From Chitinophaga pinensis (GTDB lineage: Bacteria > Bacteroidota > Bacteroidia > NS11-12g > UBA955), in NCBI GenBank assembly GCA_945877575.1, contig CAMDUE010000010.1:1-64000 (forward strand): a DNA stretch of 64,000 nt, read 5' to 3'. Both the position numbers and the translations under genes were made by a program. Shown here piece by piece: positions 46,464-56,200 of the stretch (positions are counted from its first letter, which is position 1; each line of letters starts with the position of its first letter). The notes under the pieces are model-generated. The model had not been told where the DNA came from, did no database searches, and saw only the letters and a list, made by a program, of their open reading frames with translations.

Positions 46464-47534
46464 TTATTTCGTAAACAACGATTGCGGAATAAGTGTAAGG
46501 CTCAGCGTATTGGCGTTTTGACCAGGGAACAACGACGCGCTCGCATAGGTAAGATGGTATTTCCATACTTTAAACTTGATTCCCCATCCAAATCCAGCCA
46601 AACCGGGCCTAATTTCCGGGCTCATCTCCATTCGGCGTTGATGATTGTACCCAAACAGAATGCCCATATTTTTACCCAAAACCAGCTCGCCACCAATGGC
46701 TAAATGCCTAAATCCCTTCGCTAAAAAATTAGCTGGATTATTGTTAACCTCTTGACCTGATAAATCAATTTGCCCGCTGCTCAAATATTGATTGAAAGTC
46801 AGATCCCATCTCTGTAAGCTATGCAATACTGCGTGGAACCGGAACGGCATGTGAACAGGTTTGTATGAAGCTCCTATTTGAATATTAAAGGGTAAAGATT
46901 CTCGTTCTGCATCCTTGTATACCGCAATTTGATAACCCAAGTTCTTGACTACCATTCCCACTTGCACTCCAGTATCTGAACGGGAATAAAGTGCACCCAA
47001 ATTCAGGAATGCTCCGTTAGATACGTATGGACCTAAAACCGAATAAGCAAAACCTGTTTGAGCGCCAACGTTTAAATGTTTGTGTAGTTTCTTGGCATAA
47101 CCAATGGTAAATTTTAGTTCATTGGCAATGATGTCTGTTTGGTAATTACCGCCTTCATCATACCCTTTCATGGTTCCGTAATCTATATACTGAGCGTGGA
47201 ATGAGAAGAGTTGCTTCTTTATTTTGAATGCATATCCAGCACCTCCGTGTCTCACTGGACTCACTCCATTGCTACCGGCAATCAATGTACCGAATGAAGC
47301 TCCGTATTGATTCAGAATGCTTTCGTTGAGCAAGGCAGGATTGTGCACCGCATATTGAATATCAGTCTGTGGTTGAGCAATTAAATATCCTCCCCAAGCT
47401 AAACTGCGCGCACTCATAGGAGCATCCAAATTAGCGAATATGCCCGTTCCACCTATTTGTGCGTTCGCAGAAGAAAAAATACTTCCCCCGAAAAACAGCA
47501 AAATAAACCGTATGTAGAATATCTTTTGGAACAT
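46464..47534 (-). CDS. porQ: type IX secretion system protein PorQ
   Basis: PorQ is an outer-membrane protein of the PorV-like family that works with PorU, PorV and PorZ in the attachment complex of the type IX secretion system. The product has a signal peptide (to about residue 25) and PMSARSLAWGGYLIAQPQTDIQYAVHNPALLNESI near residues 38-72, the family signature, then a porin-type barrel. The frame opens with TTG at 47543, but that codon lies in the -7 box TATTTTTG (47541-47548), so the ATG at 47532-47534 is the better start (356 residues). It is divergent from ribF and is followed by cmk. Confidence 0.9.
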   Translation of the reverse strand: MFQKIFYIRFILLFFGGSIFSSANAQIGGTGIFANLDAPMSARSLAWGGYLIAQPQTDIQYAVHNPALLNESILNQYGASFGTLIAGSNGVSPVRHGGAGYAFKIKKQLFSFHAQYIDYGTMKGYDEGGNYQTDIIANELKFTIGYAKKLHKHLNVGAQTGFAYSVLGPYVSNGAFLNLGALYSRSDTGVQVGMVVKNLGYQIAVYKDAERESLPFNIQIGASYKPVHMPFRFHAVLHSLQRWDLTFNQYLSSGQIDLSGQEVNNNPANFLAKGFRHLAIGGELVLGKNMGILFGYNHQRRMEMSPEIRPGLAGFGWGIKFKVWKYHLTYASASLFPGQNANTLSLTLIPQSLFTK

Positions 47535-47536
47535 GC

Positions 47537-47567
47537 TTTGCAAAAATAGGCTTTATTCCGAACTTTG
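47537..47567 (+). promoter_or_regulatory. ribF promoter overlapping the divergent porQ -7 box
   Basis: TTTG (47537-47540), 19-nt spacer, then GAACTTTG (47560-47567), 8 nt before the ribF ATG. The -7 box of porQ (TATTTTTG, minus strand 47541-47548) lies inside this spacer, so the two promoters share the same 30 bp and probably exclude each other. Confidence 0.6.
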
Positions 47568-47575
47568 CACTTCGA

Positions 47576-48520
47576 ATGAATGGCCTCATTTTTGGACTTG
47601 ACTCTCTAGCTGAGCATCAAGGGTTTGTAATAACCCAAGGAACCTTTGACGGAGTTCATGGAGGGCATGATTGGGTGCTCAAACGAGTGGTTGACCTTTC
47701 CAAGCACCACGGAGTACCTTCTATGCTCATTACATTTCATCCGCACCCCAGGCTGATTGTTCACCCAAATGATCCGAGCGTTCAACTTCTTACTTCTATC
47801 GAAGAAAAAGCAAAAAAAGTCTTGGCTAAAGGCATTGATACGGTTTTAGTTTTGGAATTCACCGAAGCTCTGGCTCAGTTAGATCCCGAAGAATTTGTAA
47901 AACAAATATTGGTGGAACAACTGAAGGTAAAAGCCATGGTTGTAGGTTATGATCACCGATTTGGCAAAAATCGCAAAGGTTCGTTCGAAGATTTATTGCA
48001 GTTTTCCAAAAAATACAACTTTGAAGTAGACGAAATCAATGCTCGTTTGATTGACGATATAGCCGTTAGTTCCACCCGTATCAGACAAGCCCTAATGATG
48101 GGCGATTTAGCAACCGCCAATAAAATGCTGGGATCACCTTATACCCTTTCAGGCAAGGTTGTTCACGGCAATAAAAGAGGGCGCACCATTGGATTTCCAA
48201 CTGCAAACTTAGAACTATCTGAACCTCATAAACTCATTCCACCGATGGGCGTATATGCAGGATATGTAGAAATTGAGGGAGATGACTTTATAGCTCAAAA
48301 ATTCAGAACCATGATAAATATTGGTGTAAGACCCACAGTAGATGGCAAGAATTTGAGCATTGAAGCACATATTTTAGATTTTAATTCCGACCTTTACGGG
48401 CGAAAAATTGAACTTCAACTCTGTCAGTTTTTAAGAAACGAACAAAAATTCGATGGAATTGAAGCGCTCAAAATTCAACTAGAAAATGACAAATTAAACA
48501 CATTGCAAGTACTAATTTGA
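47576..48520 (+). CDS. ribF: bifunctional riboflavin kinase / FAD synthetase RibF
   Basis: RibF makes FMN from riboflavin and then FAD. The 314-residue protein has the FAD synthetase domain first (QGTFDGVHGGHDWVLKRVV near residues 21-39, FHPHPRLIV near 58, GYDHRFGKNRKG near 125-136, SSTRIRQAL near 166) and then the riboflavin kinase domain (GKVVHGNKRGRTIGFPTANLEL near 192-213, MGVYAGYVEI near 221). Length is normal. Its TGA stop overlaps the TTG start of the M23 peptidase gene. Confidence 0.97.
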   Translation: MNGLIFGLDSLAEHQGFVITQGTFDGVHGGHDWVLKRVVDLSKHHGVPSMLITFHPHPRLIVHPNDPSVQLLTSIEEKAKKVLAKGIDTVLVLEFTEALAQLDPEEFVKQILVEQLKVKAMVVGYDHRFGKNRKGSFEDLLQFSKKYNFEVDEINARLIDDIAVSSTRIRQALMMGDLATANKMLGSPYTLSGKVVHGNKRGRTIGFPTANLELSEPHKLIPPMGVYAGYVEIEGDDFIAQKFRTMINIGVRPTVDGKNLSIEAHILDFNSDLYGRKIELQLCQFLRNEQKFDGIEALKIQLENDKLNTLQVLI

Positions 48521-49455
48521 GGTCCTTTCATAAACATATTGTACTCTTTTTAATGGCTTTTAACGCAGTTTACATCTCTGCTGCAAGTCCATATATCCCC
48601 CAAGAAGAAGAAGAAGAAGCTATGCACGAACCTGTGGCTCCACAGGTAATTGATACCACAGAATCTGAACTTGAAGACCCAGACAATTTCATTCTAGATG
48701 ACACCGAAAGCCCTGATTCAGTATCAGGTAGCATATTTCTACCCGGCTATTACCCAGAATATGACTTCTATTTCCGGTTTGATAGCATGCCTATTGACCC
48801 TTACAGATATGATTTAAGAAGGTTAAACGGTGAATTTGTCTTCCCAATGCTTTTCGAAGATTGTGGATTTGCACTTCCGCATCCGGGTAAAACGAATTCT
48901 TCTTTCGGCTGGCGCCGAGGACGTGTACACGCTGGAATTGATCTTCAATTGAATAAAGGCGATACCGTTAGAGTAGCCTTTGATGGCGTTGTGAGAGCTT
49001 CTCACTTCCACTCAGGGTACGGAAACGTGGTAATTGTTAGACATTACAATGGACTAGAAACACTCTACGGGCATTTATCGCTGCGATACGTAAAGCCTGG
49101 CGACCTCATAAATGCTGGGCAGGTTGTTGGATTGGGAGGTTCAACAGGACGAAGTACGGGTCCACATCTTCACTTTGAAACGCGCTTGTTTGGCAGACCT
49201 TTCGATCCTACAAAACTCATTGATTTCAAAAACGACAGTTTGGTGAGTAATGTATTGGTAGTCAATCAAAAACTTTTCCAGCTCCCTTACAGTAAAACAA
49301 ACATCAAACGCGGCCGCAAACGCAGACATTCAAGAAAAAGACGCAAAAGAAGAAGAGCCTACAATATTGAGAACATTTCTCCGTTTGAGGTATTTGACCA
49401 AACAAAAACAGTATTAGATCCCCAAAAAACCGCATTTTTCACCTCAGAATCATAA
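48517..49455 (+). CDS. M23 family metallopeptidase (LytM/EnvC-like)
   Basis: M23 peptidases cleave peptidoglycan cross-bridges, or activate amidases when inactive. The 312-residue protein has an N-terminal signal (residues 3-22), an acidic linker rich in Glu, and the M23 domain at about 128-230: GRVHAGIDLQLNKGD (first His and Asp zinc ligands), ETLYGHLSLRYV, and GPHLHFETRLFG with the HxH ligands, so it looks catalytically intact. A tail of about 20 residues near 260-285 is very rich in Arg and Lys. The start is TTG at 48517, in a TTGA overlap with the ribF stop; an ATG at 48553 would lose most of the signal. Confidence 0.9.
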   Translation: MRSFHKHIVLFLMAFNAVYISAASPYIPQEEEEEAMHEPVAPQVIDTTESELEDPDNFILDDTESPDSVSGSIFLPGYYPEYDFYFRFDSMPIDPYRYDLRRLNGEFVFPMLFEDCGFALPHPGKTNSSFGWRRGRVHAGIDLQLNKGDTVRVAFDGVVRASHFHSGYGNVVIVRHYNGLETLYGHLSLRYVKPGDLINAGQVVGLGGSTGRSTGPHLHFETRLFGRPFDPTKLIDFKNDSLVSNVLVVNQKLFQLPYSKTNIKRGRKRRHSRKRRKRRRAYNIENISPFEVFDQTKTVLDPQKTAFFTSES

Positions 49456-49459
49456 TAAA

Positions 49460-50185
49460 GTGAGCATCAAGGTTGAACAATTAACCAAAACATACGGAAA
49501 ACAAGTGGCAGTAGATGCCATTAGTTTTGATATACCAACAGGACAGGTAGTTGGTTTCTTAGGCCCCAACGGCGCCGGAAAATCGACAACCATGAAAATA
49601 ATCACAGGCTATATCCCTCCAACATCTGGTACGGGAACGGTTTGTGGAATTGACCTAGTTCAAGATAGCATTGAAGTGAGAAAGTTGGTTGGATATCTTC
49701 CAGAAAACAATCCCTTGTATTTAGATATGTATGTTAAAGAATATCTCGAATTCATTGCAGGGATCTCTGGGGTCAAACATATCAAACCCGCTGTTGAACG
49801 TGCCATTGAAATGACCAAGCTCACCCCCGAAAGACACAAAAAAGTGGGCCAACTTTCTAAAGGATACCGTCAACGCGTTGGATTAGCCCAAGCTCTCATT
49901 CACGAACCCAAAGTATTGATTTTGGATGAACCTACGAGTGGATTAGACCCCATTCAAGTAGTTGAAATTAGACAAGTCATTAAAGACTTAGGCAAAGATA
50001 AAACCGTTTTGCTCAGCACTCACATCATGCAAGAGGTAGAAGCTATGTGCGATAGAGTGATTATGATTAGCAAAGGAAAACTAGTTGCCGATGATCTTGT
50101 TACTACATTAACCAAAGACGGAAAATCGTTGGAAGACACTTTCCGCTCGCTTGCAAATTCTGACAACCATGTTGAGCATATATAA
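49460..50185 (+). CDS. gldA: gliding motility ABC transporter ATP-binding protein GldA
   Basis: GldA is the ATPase of the GldA-GldF-GldG ABC transporter needed for gliding in several Bacteroidota. The 241-residue protein has Walker A GPNGAGKSTT near residue 35, the family-specific GYLPENNPLYLDMYV near 84-98, signature LSKGYRQRVGLAQAL near 133-147 and Walker B VLILDEPTSGLDP near 154-166 with the H-loop STHIMQEVEA near 185. The start is GTG at 49460-49462, 4 nt after the M23 gene. gldF overlaps its 3' end. Confidence 0.93.
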   Translation: MSIKVEQLTKTYGKQVAVDAISFDIPTGQVVGFLGPNGAGKSTTMKIITGYIPPTSGTGTVCGIDLVQDSIEVRKLVGYLPENNPLYLDMYVKEYLEFIAGISGVKHIKPAVERAIEMTKLTPERHKKVGQLSKGYRQRVGLAQALIHEPKVLILDEPTSGLDPIQVVEIRQVIKDLGKDKTVLLSTHIMQEVEAMCDRVIMISKGKLVADDLVTTLTKDGKSLEDTFRSLANSDNHVEHI

Positions 50186-50900
50186 AAAAGAAGTAAGAAG
50201 CTTTCTAGGCTCGCTGATTGCCTACATTGTCATGGGTGTTTTTCTCATCTTAACAGGACTGTTTCTATGGTTTGTAGATGGTAACAGCATCTTTGACTTG
50301 GGAGTGGCCAGCTTACAAGTAATGTTTGATATCTCTCCTTACATTCTCATTTTCTTGGTCTCTGCCATCACCATGAAAAGCATTTCCGATGAAAAACGTT
50401 TGGGTACTCTTGAAATAATCACCACCAAACCCATCACCGACTTACAAATAATCTTGGAAAAATACTTTGCAGCTCTCACACTCGTTGCTTTTACCCTTTT
50501 GTTAACCTCTTTCTATGCTTACTCAGTCTACAACTTAGCACTTCCAGTGGGCAATATCGACTTAGGTTCTATGTTGGGCAGTTACTTGGGATTGTTTCTT
50601 CTGGCTGCTTGTTATGCCAGTATCGGACTATTTGCTAGTTCACTTACCGACAACCAAATTGTAGCACTCATAATATCTATGGTTTTATCGTTCTTCTTTT
50701 TCGCAGTCTTGGGCATGTTGGGCGACCTTGAAATCTTAGATAAAATTGGAAGAAGTTTAAATTGGTTCAGTTTAGAATTTCACTATAATTCGATCAGTCG
50801 AGGCGTAGTTGATACTCGTGATTTGGTGTTTTTCTTAGGATTTATTTCTGTTTTCCTTGGGGGAACTAAGTTGGTGTTTGAAAGTAGAAAATGGTCATGA
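50169..50900 (+). CDS. gldF: gliding motility ABC transporter permease GldF
   Basis: GldF is the membrane-spanning part of the GldAFG transporter. The protein has about six hydrophobic helices and the family segments SFLGSLIAYIVMGVFLILTGLFLWF near residues 11-35 and SISDEKRLGTLEIITTKPITDLQIILEKYFA near 72-102. The frame opens at 50151, but ATG at 50169 (MLSIYKKEV) is the usual start and gives 243 residues with a 17-nt overlap with gldA. It ends in an ATGA overlap with gldG. Confidence 0.93.
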   Translation: MLSIYKKEVRSFLGSLIAYIVMGVFLILTGLFLWFVDGNSIFDLGVASLQVMFDISPYILIFLVSAITMKSISDEKRLGTLEIITTKPITDLQIILEKYFAALTLVAFTLLLTSFYAYSVYNLALPVGNIDLGSMLGSYLGLFLLAACYASIGLFASSLTDNQIVALIISMVLSFFFFAVLGMLGDLEILDKIGRSLNWFSLEFHYNSISRGVVDTRDLVFFLGFISVFLGGTKLVFESRKWS

Positions 50901-52642
50901 ATAGTAAGAAGCACTCATTTTCACAATTCGCAGCACTCATTTTGGTTGTTTTTGTTGCCAATATTTTGGGCAACATGTATTATCAACGATTTGACCTTAC
51001 TGCTGAAAAACGTTACACCCTCAGTGAAACCAGCAAAAAACTGGCTTCTAAACTCGATGAAAGCCTGTATTTCAGACTCTTTTTGGACGGTGAGATGTCT
51101 GCTAAATTCAAGAGGCTCAAACTTGAAATTAGAGATCTAGCCTACGAATTCAGAGAAGCCAGCAATCAAAAAATAGAAATAGAAATTGTTGATCCTTTTG
51201 CCGATGCCAAAGACTCAGAAATGAGCGACTTGCTTCAAAGCTTTGCAGATAAAGGCATTGAACCTGTTAGAGATGTTGATCGCGAAAACGCCGATGAAAC
51301 CCGCATAAAATATTTGCTTCCCGGAGCAGAAGTTCTATATAAGGGACGCAGTGCGGCGGTTAATTTCTTTGAATACGACATAGCAAAAAGTCCAGATGAA
51401 AATATCGCTGCGGCCATTGACAACATTGAATACGAAATAGCCAATGGTTTACGCCAAGTATCCAATGAAAAGAATAAAAATGTAGTTGTTGCAGACGGAA
51501 ACGGTGAGATGGTAGACCAACGGGTTCAAGCATTTGCCGCTGAATTGTCTAAATACTACAACATTTCGGCACTTAACTTGAATTTCTCTGACCCTGAAGC
51601 AGCTCGTCCTTGGGAACAACAAATCCAACAAAACCCAGAAAACGCCGAATCAATATTCATCAATGGACTACACAAGAGACTGAATTTAAATGATTTACTC
51701 ATTGTTATAAAGCCCATCAAAGACTACAGCAACCAAGAACTGTATTTGATTGATCAGTTTTTAATGAAAGGCGGTAAAGTGCTGTGGCTGATTGATCCTG
51801 TTAACATTGAAATAGATAGTTTCCGCAATTACAAAGAGGTTATGGCCATGCCCTACAACCTCGAAAACATCACAGCCGCACTATTCAATTACGGAATTGG
51901 ACTAAAGAACAACCTCCTCACTGATTTAAAATGCAACCGCATACCCATTCCCAACGGTGGCCGGATGGAATTGGTTGATTTCCCTTATTTCCCACTTTTT
52001 GGAGAACCAGAATTCCCTCATAACATCACCAAAAACATCGGTACGGTGTGGATGCAGTTCCCCGCTACTTTGGAACCAAAAGTTCGTCCCAAATTAGACA
52101 TTATACCTTTGTTATCTTCTACACCCTATTCAAAATCCATCACCACCCCAGCACCTGTTGATCTGGAAAGAATCTACATTCAATCGAAAGACGAGAATTA
52201 CCGCAAAACGATGAATCAGGGTGAACAAATTGTGGCTGCTCTGATGCAAGGAGAGTTCCGTTCAAGGTATCGTTTGATGAAAAAATACACCGATGAACCT
52301 TTCCTTGAGTCAGGAAATAGTAAAATGATTGTAGTCGCTGATGCAGATATCATCAGAAATCCTGTAGGATCTGAGGGTATGATTTACCCTACCGGTTACG
52401 ATCGAATTTCTCAATTCACCTTTGCCAACAAAAAATTCCTACTCAATTGCATTGACTATCTCATTGATGATAATGGACTTATAGAAATAAGAGCCAAGGA
52501 AAGAACCGTTCGATTACTAGATCCAGAAAAATCTAAAACCGAACGCACTTACTGGCAATGGTTCAGTATGTTGGTACCTTTGGCCATTATGATTATTTAT
52601 GGGATTATAGACTATTTCATACGCATTAAGCGTTATACCTAA
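50897..52642 (+). CDS. gldG: gliding motility-associated ABC transporter substrate-binding protein GldG
   Basis: GldG is the third component of the GldAFG transporter: a membrane-anchored protein with a large periplasmic domain. The 581-residue protein has an N-terminal helix (residues 7-27), the family motif NMYYQRFDLTAEKRYTLSETSKKLASKL near 26-53, an internal DUF4350/GldG region with KGGKVLWLIDPV near 290, and a second C-terminal membrane helix (near 555-575). I take ATG 50897, which overlaps the gldF TGA as ATGA; ATG 50891 is also possible. Confidence 0.92.
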   Translation: MNSKKHSFSQFAALILVVFVANILGNMYYQRFDLTAEKRYTLSETSKKLASKLDESLYFRLFLDGEMSAKFKRLKLEIRDLAYEFREASNQKIEIEIVDPFADAKDSEMSDLLQSFADKGIEPVRDVDRENADETRIKYLLPGAEVLYKGRSAAVNFFEYDIAKSPDENIAAAIDNIEYEIANGLRQVSNEKNKNVVVADGNGEMVDQRVQAFAAELSKYYNISALNLNFSDPEAARPWEQQIQQNPENAESIFINGLHKRLNLNDLLIVIKPIKDYSNQELYLIDQFLMKGGKVLWLIDPVNIEIDSFRNYKEVMAMPYNLENITAALFNYGIGLKNNLLTDLKCNRIPIPNGGRMELVDFPYFPLFGEPEFPHNITKNIGTVWMQFPATLEPKVRPKLDIIPLLSSTPYSKSITTPAPVDLERIYIQSKDENYRKTMNQGEQIVAALMQGEFRSRYRLMKKYTDEPFLESGNSKMIVVADADIIRNPVGSEGMIYPTGYDRISQFTFANKKFLLNCIDYLIDDNGLIEIRAKERTVRLLDPEKSKTERTYWQWFSMLVPLAIMIIYGIIDYFIRIKRYT

Positions 52643-52650
52643 TCTCAGAT

Positions 52651-53253
52651 ATGTACGAGTTTATTGAAGGCAAATTAGAATCGCTTACACCCACGCACGC
52701 AGTGATTGAATGTCAAGGAATTGGCTATTTTACTCATATTTCATTAAATACGTTTGAAGCGGTAAAATCTCAAAAGCAAGTACGTTTATTCATTGAACAG
52801 GTTTTCAAAGTGGAGAATCAAAGTCCTGTGAGCATTCAGCTTTATGGCTTTGCCGATCCCAACGAACGACAAATGTTCAGGCAGCTAACATCTATCAGCG
52901 GCGTTGGCAATAATACGGCCATCATCATGTTGTCTAGTTTAGACCCAGACACATTGATTTCGGCCATATTGAACGGCAATGTGGGTTTATTGAAAAGCAT
53001 CAAAGGAATTGGCGAAAAAACAGCCCAGCGCATCGTGCTGGAACTGCGAGATAAACTGGCTGGCAAGAAAATGACTCAAAACTTACCGGGTCTAAATCAA
53101 GCTTCTGATGCCATTACCGAAGCCATGACGGCACTAACGGTTTTGGGTTACCAAAAGGCGGCTGCAGAAAAAGCCCTTCTTAAGGTAAGCAAAGACCTTG
53201 GAACCCTTGCCACGGTTGAGGAATTGATAAAAAATTCACTTAAAATTTTGTAA
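52651..53253 (+). CDS. ruvA: Holliday junction branch migration protein RuvA
   Basis: RuvA binds four-way DNA junctions and loads the RuvB helicase. The 200-residue protein has the OB domain (YEFIEGKLESLTPTHAVIECQGIGYFTHIS), two helix-hairpin-helix motifs (LTSISGVGNNTAIIMLSSL near residues 76-94 and LKSIKGIGEKTAQRIVLELRDKL near 111-133) and the C-terminal RuvB-binding domain (ITEAMTALTVLGYQKAAAEKAL near 152-173). It stands 8 nt after gldG and directly before sprA, an order familiar in Bacteroidota. Confidence 0.97.
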   Translation: MYEFIEGKLESLTPTHAVIECQGIGYFTHISLNTFEAVKSQKQVRLFIEQVFKVENQSPVSIQLYGFADPNERQMFRQLTSISGVGNNTAIIMLSSLDPDTLISAILNGNVGLLKSIKGIGEKTAQRIVLELRDKLAGKKMTQNLPGLNQASDAITEAMTALTVLGYQKAAAEKALLKVSKDLGTLATVEELIKNSLKIL

Positions 53254-53278
53254 ATTGCAGGCTTACATCTCATTAAAC

Positions 53279-56200
53279 GTGTTGAAAAGAGCGGTATTAT
53301 CGGGAATTTTATGGATGTCCATCGCTGGCTTTAATGGCTTGCTGTCTCAAACCACTTCAGATTCTACCACGAAATATAAGGTTCATAAAAGTGGTCAAAA
53401 TGACCCCAACAATCAAAAAGCATCTAACGTAGACCTTGAAGATCCGCTTTCAGTGGTATGGAAATACAATCCCAAGCAAAACCGCTACGAAGCCTTCAAA
53501 CAAGTGGGTTCACTCTCCTATCCCACGGGGCAGAATTTATCTGTGACTGAATATTATCAGAAGTTAGAAAAAGAGAAAAACGCTGAATACAACAGGCTTA
53601 AGTCGCAAAACACCGATTATTCGCAATCAGTAAATAAAGGGGGCATCACTGAATACATCAAAGCTGAATTAGGAAATCCTGCCGTATCAAAAATCTTTGG
53701 TGCCGGTGGAGTTGACTTTCAGATGACCGGATCAGCCATGGTGAAAATTGGCGGAACCATAAACGAGTACCGCAATCCAAATTACAGCAAAAGACAACAA
53801 AAGTATTTTGTGCCTGTTTTTGATCAGCAATTGCAAATATCTGCCAACGGTAATGTGGGTGAATTTGTGAAATTGGGAATCAATTACGACACTGAGGCGC
53901 AATTTGAATTTGACAACCAAACCAATCTTGGTTGGAAAGGCAAACCCGATGGTATTTTAAAAGACGTGCAGGTAGGTAATGTGAACATGAACCTACCCAC
54001 CCAGTTGATTAAGCCAGCGAACAACCTGTTCGGATTTTCCAACACCATGCAATTTGGTAAAACCACCATCAAAACGGTTTTTTCTCAAAATCGCGGACAA
54101 AGCACGGAAACCGTTTTAAAAGGTGGGGCTCAAATGAACGAGTTCAAAATCACCGCCGATAATTACGATCAAAACAGACACTTTTTCTTATCTCAATTCT
54201 TCCAAGAGAACTACAATAAATCGTTGGAAAACCTTCCCATTGTTTCCAGTGGAGTGATTGTAAACCGAGTAGAAGTTTGGGTAACCAACAGAAATGCCAA
54301 CGTTGAAACTCCTCGTGACATTATGGCTTTCATGGACTTAGGTGAACCGAAGCCCTACAGAAGCTCGTTAAACATAGGCTCTCAAGTTGCTGCAGACAAT
54401 ACCGCCAATTCCTTGTTTTCTTCGCTGCAAAGCAATCCAGCAATCAGAAGAACAGGTACTTCGATTGATGCGATTTACTCAACCTTCCCCAATTTTGAGC
54501 AAACGTTGGATTTTGATTTGTTGAACTATGCACGTCAACTGAAAGAGAATGAATTCAGTTTGAATCAGCAATTGGGTTATATCTCCTTAAACCAACCCCT
54601 GAACAACGATGAAATTTTAGCAGTAGCTTTTGAATACACCTACAACGGTGAAACCTTCCAAGTAGGTGAATTCTCCAGAGATATTGCCCCAGGTGATCAG
54701 CAATTGCTGTACTTGAAAATGTTGAAGGGCAATACCATTAGAACCCGCTTGCCAATTTGGGACTTGATGATGAAAAACGTTTACAGCTTAAACACTTATT
54801 CGCTTTCGTTGGAAGACTTCAAATTGAATGTAATCTATGCAGATGATACCAGCGGCGCTGACTATAACTACCTTCCTATTGGGACTGCAGATGTTCCAGC
54901 ATTAAAAAATGGAAATCCGTTGATTCGTGTTTTTGGACTTGACAAATTGAACCGACAACAAGAAGCCAAACCCGATGGAATTTTTGACGCCATAGAGGGC
55001 ATAACCATTCAAACCAAAATGGCCCGAGTGATTTTTCCAGTCACTGAACCCTTTGGCGATTATTTAAAAGACATTTTTGGAACACGAAATGATTTGGCAG
55101 ACTACTACTGCTATCAAGCATTGTATGATTCTACCAAGTTCCTTGCGGCTCAAGACGTCAAACACAATAAGTTTTTCCTTCAAGGTAGTTACAAAAGTAC
55201 CAACGGTGCTGAATTGTTCTTGGGGACAACTAATTTGCAAAGAGGTTCTGTACGGGTAACTGCAAACGGTCGTCCGCTTCAAGAAGGCATGGATTACGAG
55301 GTTGATTATGCCATGGGACGTGTGAGAATCATCAATCAAGGTTTGTTGCAAGGTGGTGCAGAAATCAGAGCAAGCGCCGATGGTCAAAGCATGTTCAATA
55401 TCCAACAAAAAACATTGCTTGGAGGTAGAGTTGAGCATAAATTCAATAAGAACTTCATGATGGGAGCAACTGCACTTCACATGTATGAACGTCCTCTTAC
55501 ATCAAAGACCAACTTCAACGAAGAACCTTTATTGAATACCATTTTTGGTGCTGATTTGGCCTACAGTTCAAAATCTAGATTTTTAACCAAATTGGTAGAT
55601 AAACTGCCATTTTTAGAGACCAAAGAAATATCGAACATCACGGCTTACGCCGAATTTGCAAAAATCATTCCTCACAACCATAAATCTCAAGGAGATCAGC
55701 GTGGAGTATCAAACTTGGAAGACTTTGAAGCAGCTGAATTGCCCAATGATTTCAAGGTTGTTAATAACTGGGTTGTAGCTAGTGTGCCTCAAAAGCAACC
55801 CGACTTTTTTCCAGAAACAAATTTGACTGATAAACGTAAATGGCTCAACAAAAGCGCCCGTTTGAGCTTTTATACGATTGACCAGTTGTTCTACAGAGAT
55901 CTTGACATGCCCGATAACATACGAAAACGGGTAGATCAAATCTTGAGTGACCCTTTCATGCGTCAAATTGACCAAAGAGAGGTGTTTCCTGAAAGAAACT
56001 TCCCACAGGGAACTGCTACCATCCTTCCAACTTTAGATTTGGCATTCAACCCTTATGAACGCGGAATGTACAATTTCAACGCTGACGCTAATGAACTTCT
56101 TCCAAACGGCCGATTTATAGATCCCAGAAAAAGTTGGGCGGGTATCATGCGTCGTGTAGATCAAAATGATTTTGAAGCTGCAAATATAGATTACATTGAA

